Below, in pieces: positions 31,144 to 39,848 of a stretch of DNA of 64,000 bases. Position numbers and translations under genes: made by a program. Within the stretch, counting starts at the first letter, position 1. Every line of letters starts with the position of its first letter. The stretch is from NCBI GenBank assembly GCA_002839375.1, contig PGXY01000004.1, positions 115,612-179,611 of the forward strand, read 5' to 3'. The notes beneath the pieces are model-generated. The model saw only the letters and a list, made by a program, of their open reading frames with translations. It did not search any database and was not told where the DNA came from. Origin of the DNA: Spirochaetae bacterium HGW-Spirochaetae-1. Its GTDB lineage: Bacteria; Spirochaetota; UBA4802; UBA5550.

Positions 31144-33009
31144 ATGTTAATTCGTTTTAGAATAATCACGGTATTTTTATTGATGATAGTCCTGCATGTA
31201 TTTCCATGTCAGATCTTATATGCCGCGACACCAATAACATTACAGCATGATCAGGAATCATACGAGTTATGGGACCACATTGACATTAATGTTGACCCCG
31301 ACGGAAATCTGGGCCCTGAAACATTATCGCGCGTCCACTGGGAAAAAAACATCAGAAAGGTTATTCAGTATGGCCTCACAGGCTACACGTACTGGATGCG
31401 ATTTACCGTCAACAACACTGCCGGAATCGATTCCGAGTATTATCTTGACACAAACGATACACAGACCGAGATAGTCGAGCTATATCTTGCAACGGGGACA
31501 TCATGGAAACTTCTGAAACAAGCAGGCCGCTTCCACCCTGATTCCTTTAAGCTCTGGAACAGACCTGACATTCCTTTCGTTCCTCCCCGGGGCACCACCA
31601 CGTATTACTTGAAAGCCGCCAGTCAGTCGTATATCAATTTTGAACCGGTACTGAGAACTCCGACAAATTATCTTAAAAAAATTTCGCGCTACCTCTTTTT
31701 GTATGGGGCCTATTTTTCAATTATTGTCGTCATGATTTTATACAATACGCTGCTATTCATCGGCATGAAGAGCAAGACCTATGCCTTCTATGTTCTTTAT
31801 CTTATTTCCATTTTAGGGCACCAGTTTTTCGGCGAAGGGTTTGGCGTTATGTTCTTCGGAGCCGGATATCTCCCTCTCTACTCGGGGATAACCTTCATCG
31901 CAGCATGTCTCTTCACTGACTCGTATTTCGAAAACCGACGAAATCATCCATTGATACATCGGGCCGGCATCTGGCTGATGGTTGCCCTGGGGGTCTGGAG
32001 CGCAGGTTCGCTGTTTATCCATCCACAGCGATATGCCTATTTCATCACAAGCAGCATCGTTTCAACGGTGGTTTACACATATGTAATACTGAACTGTGCC
32101 GCAGCCATAAAGGCGGGGAATAAAACCGCGAGTTTTTTCATACTGGGCTGGTCGGGACTCATCATTTTTTCCGCGATGTATCTCGGGGTCATATTTCAGA
32201 TCATACCCGCGAATGGGTTTACTCTGAACGGTATCGGCATCGGATCGGTCTATGAAGCTGTGATGCTCTCTCTCGCACTCGCCCAGCAGGTCAACATCAG
32301 CAGACAGGAAAGGGAGGAAGCAATACAGCGAAACCTCGACACCCAGACCAGGATGGCCGAGTCCTTTGCACGCTTCGTTCCCAAGGAATTTATTCAATTC
32401 CTGGGCCGGCAGAGCATCATAGACATACAGCTCGGCGATCAGATTCAGAGAACCATAACTATTCTCTTTTCAGACATCCGCTCTTTCACGACCTTCTCTG
32501 AAAAAAATACCCCCCAGGAGACGATAGATTTTTTAAATTCGTACTTTGTAAGCATCGGGCCCATAATTCGCAAAAACAGGGGATTCGTCGATAAATACAT
32601 CGGCGATGCCATTATGGCCCTGTTCCCGGGAAACCCCGATGATGCCATAGACGCGGCTGAGGAGATGATGCATCAGCTCGATAAATTCAATGCAGACAGG
32701 ACCATATCGAATCGTGAGACCATCAGAATCGGTATCGGAATTCATACCGGTGAATGCATGCTCGGCACCATTGGTGAAAAGGACAGACTTGAAACAACGG
32801 TCATCGCTGATGCAGTTAATACTGCCTCGCGACTTGAAGGCCTCAACAAACGGTTCAATACCACTATCCTGATATCACAGAAAACACTGGCGTCATTGAA
32901 AAACCCGGGGAAATATCATGTCAGGGACCTCGGACTTCAACAGGTACGGGGCAAGACCGATAAGCTGCATATCCATGAAATCATACAACAGCACGCACAG
33001 CATGTTTGA
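31144..33009 (+). CDS. 7TMR-DISM receptor-linked class III adenylyl/guanylyl cyclase
   Basis: A 621-residue protein. It has a signal peptide, a DISMED2-type extracellular beta domain (residues 30-160; WMRFTVNNTAGIDSEYYLDT), seven helices (about 180-380), a short coiled coil and a C-terminal class III nucleotide cyclase domain. Metal-binding D444 (ILFSDIRSFT) and D488 (KYIGDAIMALF) are present, as is TVIADAVNTASRLE with the transition-state Asn/Arg. Base specificity is likely ATP but unproven. It could supply cAMP to the cNMP-binding proteins at 11-16 kb. ATG 31144 has an AGGAG site. Confidence 0.88.
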   Translation: MLIRFRIITVFLLMIVLHVFPCQILYAATPITLQHDQESYELWDHIDINVDPDGNLGPETLSRVHWEKNIRKVIQYGLTGYTYWMRFTVNNTAGIDSEYYLDTNDTQTEIVELYLATGTSWKLLKQAGRFHPDSFKLWNRPDIPFVPPRGTTTYYLKAASQSYINFEPVLRTPTNYLKKISRYLFLYGAYFSIIVVMILYNTLLFIGMKSKTYAFYVLYLISILGHQFFGEGFGVMFFGAGYLPLYSGITFIAACLFTDSYFENRRNHPLIHRAGIWLMVALGVWSAGSLFIHPQRYAYFITSSIVSTVVYTYVILNCAAAIKAGNKTASFFILGWSGLIIFSAMYLGVIFQIIPANGFTLNGIGIGSVYEAVMLSLALAQQVNISRQEREEAIQRNLDTQTRMAESFARFVPKEFIQFLGRQSIIDIQLGDQIQRTITILFSDIRSFTTFSEKNTPQETIDFLNSYFVSIGPIIRKNRGFVDKYIGDAIMALFPGNPDDAIDAAEEMMHQLDKFNADRTISNRETIRIGIGIHTGECMLGTIGEKDRLETTVIADAVNTASRLEGLNKRFNTTILISQKTLASLKNPGKYHVRDLGLQQVRGKTDKLHIHEIIQQHAQHV

Positions 33010-33042
33010 TGATATCTTATGGTTAAGAATAAAATATTTCGG

Positions 33043-33145
33043 CTGCATGGGGATCTCGGCCACCCAGAACCGGTTGAGGAGACACGACATGTCTTATCCG
33101 CAGCTGATCACGGCGACCAGAAGGCAAAGGGTTTTCCCTTTATTT
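33043..33145 (+). repeat. Dispersed repeat, copy 2
   Basis: A diverged copy with head GGGGATCTCGGCCACCCAG, then AACCGGTTGAGGAGACACGA, CATGTCTTATCCG, GATCACGGCGACCAGAAGGC and an AAAGGG tail. It lies between the cyclase gene and the 3' end of the anchor-domain remnant on the minus strand. Confidence 0.62.
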
Positions 33146-33495
33146 AACGCCCCTGCCCTTGAGCTTGATGATATAGGCACCTTCGTCGCTGTCATTATTT
33201 ACAATGGTAACCGTGGCAAGACGAATGCCTACACCCGTGGGCTCGAAAACAGCACTGAGTTCCGTGGAACCACCTGGCTGGACCACCAGGGGAGGTTCTT
33301 CCGCTGACACGGGAAGTACGGATATGTCCTTTGCGTCGACCGTTATTTCACTGATTATCAGATCGGCCGTTCCCAGGTTTTTCACCCTAAAGATAACCTC
33401 ATAGCTTGTCGATCCTATCTTCACCGTACCGAAATCGTAGGTGCTTCCCGAAGGCATGTCATTCAAATCCTGCATAATATGTATCTCCGGTTCGA
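33140..33495 (-). pseudogene. Remnant of a choice-of-anchor/HYDIN-like Ig-domain protein
   Basis: The convincing part begins at EPEIHIMQDLN (about 33493) and runs DFGTVKIGSTSYEVIFRVKN, GTADLIISEI, VVQPGGSTELSAVFEPTGVG and VTIVNNDSDEGAYIIKLKGR to a stop. This is a single Ig-like domain of the ASPM-SPD2-HYDIN type, normally repeated in secreted proteins. Upstream codons in the frame are antisense to a LuxR-type fragment and do not fit. There is no signal peptide and no plausible start. I read it as the 3' end of a lost gene, ending beside a repeat copy. Confidence 0.65.
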
Positions 33496-33515
33496 GCACG
33501 GACAACGCAGTGAAT

Positions 33516-33710
33516 GTGAGATATCTGGTACAGCTCATTATCGCCGGGAACGGCAACCGGGAGATTGCCGATACCCTGAATGTTACCGTGAGGACCGTGG
33601 AAACCCATATCACTCATATTTTCCACAAGCTGGGCCTGAAAAACAGGGCCCAGCTCATCAATTACTGCTCGGATCTGTTTTTCACTCCTGCCGATGAGAA
33701 TCATGCCTGA
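33516..33710 (+). pseudogene. LuxR-type HTH fragment
   Basis: An open stretch encoding VQLIIAGNGNREIADTLNVT and VRTVETHITHIFHKLGLKNR to a stop. It closely parallels the C-terminal DNA-binding end of the intact 7TM-PAS-LuxR regulator at 54.1 kb (there LILAGNSNRQIAETMGISLR and so on). Everything upstream of the HTH is missing, and about 20 bases away an unrelated remnant begins on the other strand. It is therefore the 3' end of a deleted paralogue. Confidence 0.7.
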
Positions 33711-33947
33711 AAGGTCACCATGGCTCGGGCCTTTTTTGACATTCCGGGGTCATGGCCCTCTTTTTTATATATTCCCGCGCTAGAAAAAGAGTAAAAACCC
33801 GCCCGTAAAGAATATTTTCCCGCCTATACGGGTTTTCCACGATGGCAGAATTACTTTTTTTAGGTATTATTACCCTGTGTAAAACAGATTTCTGGTATAT
33901 ATTTTCTATATCAACAATTAAGTACGATATCTGTACAGGGAGGAGAA

Positions 33948-34109
33948 ATGGCAAAAGCAGGATCCGGCAAGGCTCTGTTTCATATGCTTTTTATCATTAT
34001 TTTGTTTTGTATAATCGGGTGCTCGGGAGATAAAAGCCCTGCTAATTTGGGAGACGATGATAACTTTGTCTGGGACCAGTGTAACTGGGACCAGTCTAAA
34101 TGGGAGTAG
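33948..34109 (+). CDS. Small 53-residue lipoprotein
   Basis: Begins at ATG 33948 with a strong GGGAGGAG ribosome site. A hydrophobic signal (MLFIIILFCIIGC) carries a lipobox ending in Cys 25. A short acidic mature part contains a tandem WDQ repeat: VWDQCNWDQSKWE. It lies 40 bases before a secreted protein gene, so the two may form an operon. No family recognised. Confidence 0.6.
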   Translation: MAKAGSGKALFHMLFIIILFCIIGCSGDKSPANLGDDDNFVWDQCNWDQSKWE

Positions 34110-34149
34110 GGATTACAGGAAGGACAATAAATAGAAAGGAGATTATATA

Positions 34150-34848
34150 ATGAAACAGTTTTCAGTACATATCATGGCAATGATAGTTGTTTTTTCCTTA
34201 ACAGTCGGACTCAATGCGGCAGATGTAACACTTCCTTATTATTTTGTACCGGATACGCCGGCCAGGGCATCAGAGGTAAATGAAAATTTTGAAGAACTGG
34301 AGAATGCCGTCAACGAGAAGGTGGACCGATCGGGGGATACTATGACAGGGGACCTCACTGTTCCGAAAGTGGTTTATTCCACACCCAGGGAACACCGTGT
34401 TGCAATATCGGGTGTCCAGTTCAGGCCCAGGAACAGTACGGACGGGTATGCAATTGGGAGCAACGGGGGAACGAGAATTACCGCTGCTAATTCTACTAAT
34501 TTTGTGATAGCCCAGGCGAATCTTCCTAATGGGGCAACCATTACGTCAATTACCTATTATATATATGATAGCGATCCTGCCAATGATCTTAGTGTATCCG
34601 GAAGAGTGCATAATTTTGCTACTGGCTCTTTTAGTGAATTACACGTTCCTGTCAAATCAAATGGCAGCACTCCAGCAAGACAGGTTTTAACTGTTACAGG
34701 CACAGCTATCGATCAAGGAATGGCGGTTGTGGATAATACAGACAGTACCATTACTATAGTAGTCTTGCCATATACCAACTGCGTATGGACGGCAAGTCTT
34801 TATATTGTTGGCGTATCAATTACCTATACGCTCAGTGAAGCTCAATGA
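34150..34848 (+). CDS. Secreted protein with tail-fibre-like N-terminal motif
   Basis: A 232-residue protein. The signal peptide ends near VGLNAAD. A motif common at the start of phage-collar and surface-trimer proteins follows (PARASEVNENFEELENAVNE, then KVDRSGDTMTGDLTV). The rest is a beta-rich domain (residues 80-230) with Ser/Thr/Asn-rich strands. The N-terminal heptads may trimerise. The ribosome site GAAAGGAG is good. Exported or surface location is expected; function unknown. Confidence 0.65.
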   Translation: MKQFSVHIMAMIVVFSLTVGLNAADVTLPYYFVPDTPARASEVNENFEELENAVNEKVDRSGDTMTGDLTVPKVVYSTPREHRVAISGVQFRPRNSTDGYAIGSNGGTRITAANSTNFVIAQANLPNGATITSITYYIYDSDPANDLSVSGRVHNFATGSFSELHVPVKSNGSTPARQVLTVTGTAIDQGMAVVDNTDSTITIVVLPYTNCVWTASLYIVGVSITYTLSEAQ

Positions 34849-34926
34849 TGGCAAGGTGAAGCAAGAGCATATCGCTTTGACCTTGGAAGAACCGGCTCTA
34901 TAGCAAACTGGTCTACTTAGCTCTTT

Positions 34927-35060
34927 GGATATATAGGAATCTCCGCCGTCAGAAACCGGTTCATGAAACTGAATATCTCTTATCTGAACCTGTCCCTGGC
35001 AACCGACAGGTCAGATTATTAACAGAAAATTCCGGACAGACAAAGCTTTTTTAAAATTTG
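34927..35060 (+). repeat. Dispersed repeat, copy 3
   Basis: 134 bases. The head is GGATATATAGGAATCTCCGC, then CGTCAGAAACCGGTTCATGA. The middle is TATCTGAACCTGTCCCTGGC and the tail ends CAAAGCTTTTTTAAAATTTG. It lies just 3' of the secreted protein gene. The 330 bases that follow, to 35392, hold no recognised gene. Confidence 0.8.
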
Positions 35061-35441
35061 CTAACGTTATAAAATTAAAATAGAAAATAGTGATACCGAT
35101 ATTCGCTGTTATCAGTCCCGTGTAGACTGGGTTGCGTATATTTTTAAATAACCTGATATACTTATTCCGATGAAAAGTAAAGATGACTATATTTCGAAGA
35201 CAGAGGAGTTAAGCGATGCAGCATATATTCTCTGTTAGTCCCCAAATAACCATAGGTATTAAGACTAATTTAGATTGTATTTCGTATCGCATCATACAAA
35301 ATGATGCATGTCTGGATTTAAATTCAATAAGCAATCAAGATCTTGGCTTCTGACAGATTCATCATAATACCATTCAATCGTGTAAATGAGGCGTTGGGCG
35401 AAGGATTTTGATTCGGCTAAATATTACATGGGTGATTCTTG

Positions 35442-35843
35442 TTACTTGATGATATAAGGAACATACATCATGTCAATATTTAATATATGATATTCCCACC
35501 ATTTTCTTATTTCTTTTTCAAGACGGATAGCTAAATAGGAATCCCCACCTTTTAGTTTAAAATCATCAGCAAAGTCATTAAATAAACTCCTAAATTGTTC
35601 ATGTTGTAAAATATGTTTATCATAGTCTGGGTAGTTGTTTAATTTCATAATATTTTCTTCAAAAGTAAAGTGCTTTTCAATGTATTCTTCAAGAAATAAT
35701 AACAACTCTTTTAAGAATTTCTTACTTTTACCTTCATATATTGCGATAGTTAATATGTCTATTTTTTTGAATAATTGTTTATGTTGAATATCTATAATCG
35801 TAATTTTTGTATCATAATTATCAGTCCATTTAAAATTTTGCAT
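35442..35843 (-). CDS. Bacteriohemerythrin
   Basis: A 133-residue O2-binding di-iron protein. The ligand pattern is seen in DIQHKQLFKKID, EKHFTFEENIM, HILQHEQF and the final WWEYHILNIDMMYVPYI with His and Asp. Bacterial members store or sense oxygen, or deliver it. The gene and its flanks are far richer in A+T than neighbouring genes, suggesting recent acquisition. It lies between an integron-like core and an attC-like palindrome. Confidence 0.9.
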   Translation of the reverse strand: MQNFKWTDNYDTKITIIDIQHKQLFKKIDILTIAIYEGKSKKFLKELLLFLEEYIEKHFTFEENIMKLNNYPDYDKHILQHEQFRSLFNDFADDFKLKGGDSYLAIRLEKEIRKWWEYHILNIDMMYVPYIIK

Positions 35844-35967
35844 TGGATTATTCCCAAATTATATTTATTATATGATTCTTATATAAGATAGTGCTTATTA
35901 AAGAATATTAAAACAAATAAATATTTTGAATATAGAAATATAAATTGAAAATTTAAGTCTTTCGCCC

Positions 35968-36065
35968 AATTAACGCCGAGCTTACCCGATGTTACACAGC
36001 TTTTTCGCAATGTGCCGCTAGGCCAAGCGAGGGACTCCGAGCCCCGCGGGTAAGCTTTGTTGTGT
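35968..36065 (+). other. attC-like recombination site
   Basis: AATTAAC (35968-35974) and GTTGTGT (36059-36065) approximate R'' and R', each with one mismatch to RYYYAAC/GTTRRRY. Inside them AGCTTACCCG (35979-35988) pairs with CGGGTAAGCT (36047-36056) as the L''/L' arms. The total length of 98 bases is within the known attC range, and the interior has further partial dyad symmetry. Confidence 0.5.
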
Positions 36066-36178
36066 GTCGTTCTGAATAAACAGTAAAAAGCTGAGGTTAA
36101 ACATTTATTTTCAAATAATCATAAATAGTTCTTTCCGTTCTATCGATGCCTGCCCGAGAATTCTATTAATAAACATTT

Positions 36179-36350
36179 GATACATATGAATTTCCGGCAT
36201 CAGAAACCGGTCCATGGGACACAAGATGTCTTACTTGTGCTGTGGTTCGACAGGCTCACCAACCGATGTCGATGCATCCAAAGCTGATCCCGGCGACCGC
36301 TGAGTTAATGTATTGAAAAAATATTCCCAAAAGGCAAAGCTTTTTTAAGA
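36179..36350 (+). repeat. Dispersed repeat, copy 4
   Basis: 172 bases with all sections. The head is GATACATATGAATTTCCGG, then CATCAGAAACCGGTCCATGG and GACACAAGATGTC. A REP-like middle reads GTGGTTCGACAGGCTCACCA. The tail is TTGAAAAAATATTCCC and GGCAAAGCTTTTTTAAGA. It stops two bases before the 3' end of the minus-strand symporter gene. Confidence 0.82.
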
Positions 36351-36352
36351 TT

Positions 36353-37834
36353 CTATATTAACCGGGCAAGCGCCGTTGTATCAAAATGTTCGGGATCTTC
36401 CCTGCGTAATTTTAATTCCTCCAAAATGACATCATATACTTCTTCATCAATGAAATATTTTCTTTTAATAATAAAGTACGTTACCCAGGAGAGTATCATT
36501 GGAACAAGAGTAATCCCGCAACGAAGCATCAGCAGCATATCGGGTGAAGCCTGACTGATAATGGCGTTTGCAGCCTCGGAAATATCCGCGCCCGCGCCGA
36601 CATTTTGTTGTTCCAGGGTGGATATTTTATTTGACAGGCTGTAAATTCCGCTGACGATAAGGATCAAGGAAACAATCCCCTGTTGAATTGCGCCGGAAGC
36701 TTTTGCCGTTAACGGGCGTAAAGAAAATAGAATCGCTTCATTTCTTTTACCGGTTAAATATTGATCATATTCAATCGTATTCGTCAGTTGGACTAAAATT
36801 ATTAAATACATCACCGCCTGGGCGGTAAAAATAATGAAGCCGCCGGCACAAAAACTCCAGATGGACTGCGGGATGAACGGCACATATCCGGTGGAGAACA
36901 TGATCAAATAGCCCATAGTCATTATGTACACCGAATATCGGAGCAACTGAGCGCGGTTAAATTTCCCGGTCAGTACAGGATAGATACCGGTTCCGACTAA
37001 AGATCCCAAAGCATAAAAAATAATGAAAATAGACATACTTGCGCCTTGATAACCAAATTCAAAATAGAAAAAATTCATCCCAAGGGAATTTATGATCGCG
37101 CCTAATAAATATAGTAAAAAGACAGAAGCCACAGACCATAAGAGCTGGCTGTTCTTCGATACGATTTTAAACATGTCTGTAAATCGAAGTTTTTCCTTTT
37201 TTTCATAATCCCGGTTTTCTTTAACGAACAACAAAACAGCGCCTTGACTTGCAAAAAATACCAGGGCGCAAACCAGGGCGATCATCCGATAAGCTTCAAC
37301 TGCATTACCGGTTGTGAGTACTGGTATCAGGCCGCCCACTGCAAATGCGCCTACATTGACAAATAATGAGACTAAGGTCATTAATTGATCGCGTGTTTTT
37401 GCCTCAGAACTAAGCGAGGGGATCATGGACCACCATGCAATGTCATTCATGGTCCACGTCATACCCCATAATAAATAGGCAAAACCAAAAAAGATGACAA
37501 AAGACCATCCTTCGGGGCGGAACCAGAATAAAGAAACCATCACCAAAGCATTCAGGACGGCACCCGATATTATCCACGGCTTGAATTTTCCGTACTTGCT
37601 GCGCGTGTTTTCAATGATCGTTCCCATCATCGGATCATTTACAGCATCCCAGATTCTGCAAAATATTATAATGATTGTGATGGCGCTAAACTGCGCAACA
37701 GACAGAGTAACGGTAAATTGGATATAAACCAATAAAAACAATGAAACCAGGTTGTAGGCAGCATCCCGCCCGGCCCCGCTTGAAGAAAAGACCCACTTAC
37801 TGAGGCTGTCCAGCCCATGATTTGTTTTTGTCAT
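36353..37834 (-). CDS. MFS transporter of the glycoside-pentoside-hexuronide (GPH) cation symporter family
   Basis: A 493-residue inner-membrane protein with 12 predicted helices. The GPH signature region is intact: FCRIWDAVNDPMMGTIIENT followed by RSKYGKFKPWI, resembling the MelB cation/sugar motif. It probably takes up a sugar or glucuronide with Na+ or H+. An ATG with AAGGAG lies at 37834. It is framed by same-orientation repeat copies at both ends, and no sugar-catabolism gene is adjacent. Confidence 0.88.
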   Translation of the reverse strand: MTKTNHGLDSLSKWVFSSSGAGRDAAYNLVSLFLLVYIQFTVTLSVAQFSAITIIIIFCRIWDAVNDPMMGTIIENTRSKYGKFKPWIISGAVLNALVMVSLFWFRPEGWSFVIFFGFAYLLWGMTWTMNDIAWWSMIPSLSSEAKTRDQLMTLVSLFVNVGAFAVGGLIPVLTTGNAVEAYRMIALVCALVFFASQGAVLLFVKENRDYEKKEKLRFTDMFKIVSKNSQLLWSVASVFLLYLLGAIINSLGMNFFYFEFGYQGASMSIFIIFYALGSLVGTGIYPVLTGKFNRAQLLRYSVYIMTMGYLIMFSTGYVPFIPQSIWSFCAGGFIIFTAQAVMYLIILVQLTNTIEYDQYLTGKRNEAILFSLRPLTAKASGAIQQGIVSLILIVSGIYSLSNKISTLEQQNVGAGADISEAANAIISQASPDMLLMLRCGITLVPMILSWVTYFIIKRKYFIDEEVYDVILEELKLRREDPEHFDTTALARLI

Positions 37835-37858
37835 TTTTTTTTTCTCCTTAAAAGGTCC

Positions 37859-37984
37859 GGGGAATTTCCACAGCCTGAATACGATCCCTGGAACTGTATA
37901 TCAGTTATTTGAAAATGCTTCAGGTGCCCACAATGTTTAATGCTTAACAGAAAGTTTCTGGCAGGCAAAGCTTTTTTAAATTTT
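37859..37984 (+). repeat. Dispersed repeat, copy 5
   Basis: 126 bases, diverged in the middle. The head is GGGGAATTTCCACAGCCTGA and the tail TTAACAGAAAGTTTCTGGCA then GGCAAAGCTTTTTTAAATTT. It begins about 25 bases upstream of the symporter start and ends at the beginning of an unexplained open stretch. Confidence 0.7.
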
Positions 37985-38151
37985 ACACCTTTTACGCTGC
38001 CGAAGAGGCGACGCTTCTTACTCTCAGTGAAAAAGTTTTTTTTGATTCAAAGAAAAGGCCGATGCCTCACTCTATCTGGCAAAAGACCGTGGAAGAAACC
38101 GCGTCGAAGCTCTGGAAGATTAACCTGCTACACTTTAAAATAGTTTATTAA
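37981..38151 (+). pseudogene. Possible 3' remnant of an unidentified gene
   Basis: An open stretch running directly out of the repeat tail: [52 protein letters not shown], stop. It has no start codon of its own, looks amphipathic and protein-like, and overlaps the 3' end of the convergent MCP gene by 24 bases. The family was not recognised. Chance is a real alternative. Confidence 0.28.
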
Positions 38152-39705
38152 CTCCTGAAGATCCTCAGCATGTTTATTCAAAGTTTCCGCGGTAGAAGAA
38201 AGCTCCTCAGAAGACGCAGCGTTTTGCTGGGTAATATCATTGAGTTGATTCATACCGCTGTTGATTTGTTCTACACCCTGGTTCTGTTCGTCCGAAGCAT
38301 CAGTTATCCCCTGAACAAGTTCAGCGGTTTTGAGAATATCAGGGAGTATAGTTCCGAATATTTCTCCTGCCCTGTTAGAAACGTTACTGCTTGAAATAAC
38401 CAGGTCACGAATTTCCTTTGAAGCGGCCTGACTCTTTTCGGCAAGTTTTCTTACTTCACCAGCGACAACAGCAAAGCCCTTGCCATGGACACCGGCGCGT
38501 GCAGCTTCAATTGAAGCATTCAGTGCAAGAAGGTTTGTCTGTGAAGCTATTTCTTCAATCAATTTAATCTTTTCAGCAATTGTCTGCATGGCTTTTACCG
38601 ATGTTTCAATTATATCTTTTCCTTCTGTTGACTGTTTTGCCGTTGTTCCGGCAATAGTATTGGTTGTTTTTGAATTTTCTGAATTTTGAGAGATCATCGA
38701 ACTTATTTCTTCAAGAGAACTGGTTATCTCTTCAACATTTGACGCCTGCTCACTGGTCGCACTCGCCAGCCCCTGAGAGCTTGAACTGATATCATTACTG
38801 CTTAAAAGTACTGTTTCAGCCGATTCTTTTACATGTACAATAATATCCCGTAAACGATTACTCAGACTATTGATGCTCTGACTCATAAAACCGAGTTCAC
38901 TGCTGGCAAAAAAAGGAACCTCTTCCTGACTAAGGTCTCCTGATTCCATACTTTCAATAGATGATACTATACCGTCTATCGTATTGGTCGATCCTTTTGC
39001 AGATTCATAGAGGGTTGCGACAATGGCCATTAGGGTAAATAATAATATAAAACTAAAATGAAATCCCAGATTTGAAAACTTAACATCATAACTGTTAGCC
39101 AGGACAAAAAAGAACCCGAGCATTATGGACGGCAAAAGCGTAATACTGATAATCATAAAAAGTTTACGCTTGTTTTCACTGAAAACCCTTACCTTTGCCC
39201 TGTTTACAGGGATGCTTTTCAGCTCAGGACTGTTCAGGTACTCCGCAATAACATTTTCATCAGTGAAGAAAAATATCGCCATGCTATAGGGGATTGAAAA
39301 AATCGGCAGACAAATCAGAGTAGCCGTTTGTATTGAATTCAGGTCTAGAAAATTATTTATCAACACAAATCCTATCAGTACGGCCCCTATCCACCGAATG
39401 GCCCCCCAGCAAACATCAAACCATGGTAAATGAATTAACGCCCTCTTAGCTGTTTCCCGATTCTTTAGATCTTCAGAGTTGATCAATAAAAATATTTTTC
39501 GAACTTTATTATAACGAAAAATATGGTGAATAATTAAAACTATGGTTGCGGCGGAAGAAACACACAAAACAAGTAGAAGGATCTGGTCTGCTTTAAACTG
39601 CCCTCCAAAAGCAACAAAATAACCAGCAAAAGGAACAATAATCAATAATGTGTATACTTCGACTTTCAGTAATTTTCTATAAGCCTCATTGGTCTGACTT
39701 CCCAT
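38128..39705 (-). CDS. Methyl-accepting chemotaxis protein with polytopic N-terminus
   Basis: A 525-residue chemoreceptor. The N-terminal 230 residues hold about six hydrophobic helices and no large periplasmic domain. The C-terminal signalling domain is complete, with the hairpin tip [20 protein letters not shown] followed by [20 protein letters not shown]. Methylation-type helices flank it ([35 protein letters not shown]). It probably senses a membrane-linked or intracellular cue. It lies between repeat copies 5 and 6. Confidence 0.92.
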   Translation of the reverse strand: MGSQTNEAYRKLLKVEVYTLLIIVPFAGYFVAFGGQFKADQILLLVLCVSSAATIVLIIHHIFRYNKVRKIFLLINSEDLKNRETAKRALIHLPWFDVCWGAIRWIGAVLIGFVLINNFLDLNSIQTATLICLPIFSIPYSMAIFFFTDENVIAEYLNSPELKSIPVNRAKVRVFSENKRKLFMIISITLLPSIMLGFFFVLANSYDVKFSNLGFHFSFILLFTLMAIVATLYESAKGSTNTIDGIVSSIESMESGDLSQEEVPFFASSELGFMSQSINSLSNRLRDIIVHVKESAETVLLSSNDISSSSQGLASATSEQASNVEEITSSLEEISSMISQNSENSKTTNTIAGTTAKQSTEGKDIIETSVKAMQTIAEKIKLIEEIASQTNLLALNASIEAARAGVHGKGFAVVAGEVRKLAEKSQAASKEIRDLVISSSNVSNRAGEIFGTILPDILKTAELVQGITDASDEQNQGVEQINSGMNQLNDITQQNAASSEELSSTAETLNKHAEDLQELINYFKV

Positions 39706-39773
39706 GGTTCAAATCCTCATCTCTTTTTGCATAAATTCTATAATATACTAATCTATAAACAACATTTTTTTCC

Positions 39774-39848
39774 GGATACATAGAAAATTCCGTCACCTAA
39801 AACCGGTTCATGGGACACAACGCGGGTTATCGGAACCCGTTCCTGATG
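39774..39848 (+). repeat. Dispersed repeat, copy 6, truncating a GGDEF gene
   Basis: GGATACATAGAAAATTCCGT, then CACCTAAAACCGGTTCATGG and GACACAACGCGGG, then GGAACCCGTTCCTGATGA. The last part matches copy 11 at 62.8 kb (CTGAACCCGTTCCTGAATG). Its right border coincides with the point where the GGDEF reading frame on the minus strand loses homology. Confidence 0.75.

Larger units (their letters stand above)
35393..36065 (+). mobile_element. Possible integron gene cassette carrying a hemerythrin gene
   Basis: A GTTGGGC core (35393-35399) fits the integron R' consensus GTTRRRY. It is followed by a very AT-rich segment with one gene and then an attC-like imperfect palindrome (35968-36065). This is the layout of one cassette, about 670 bases long. 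The gene inside is antisense to the inferred cassette direction, which is uncommon. No integrase gene lies in the window. Confidence 0.42.

Noticed and set aside
33441-33710. Whole 89-residue plus-strand frame as an intact small LuxR protein
   Set aside because: The first 25 residues are antisense to the Ig-domain remnant and do not resemble any regulator; only the HTH end is homologous.
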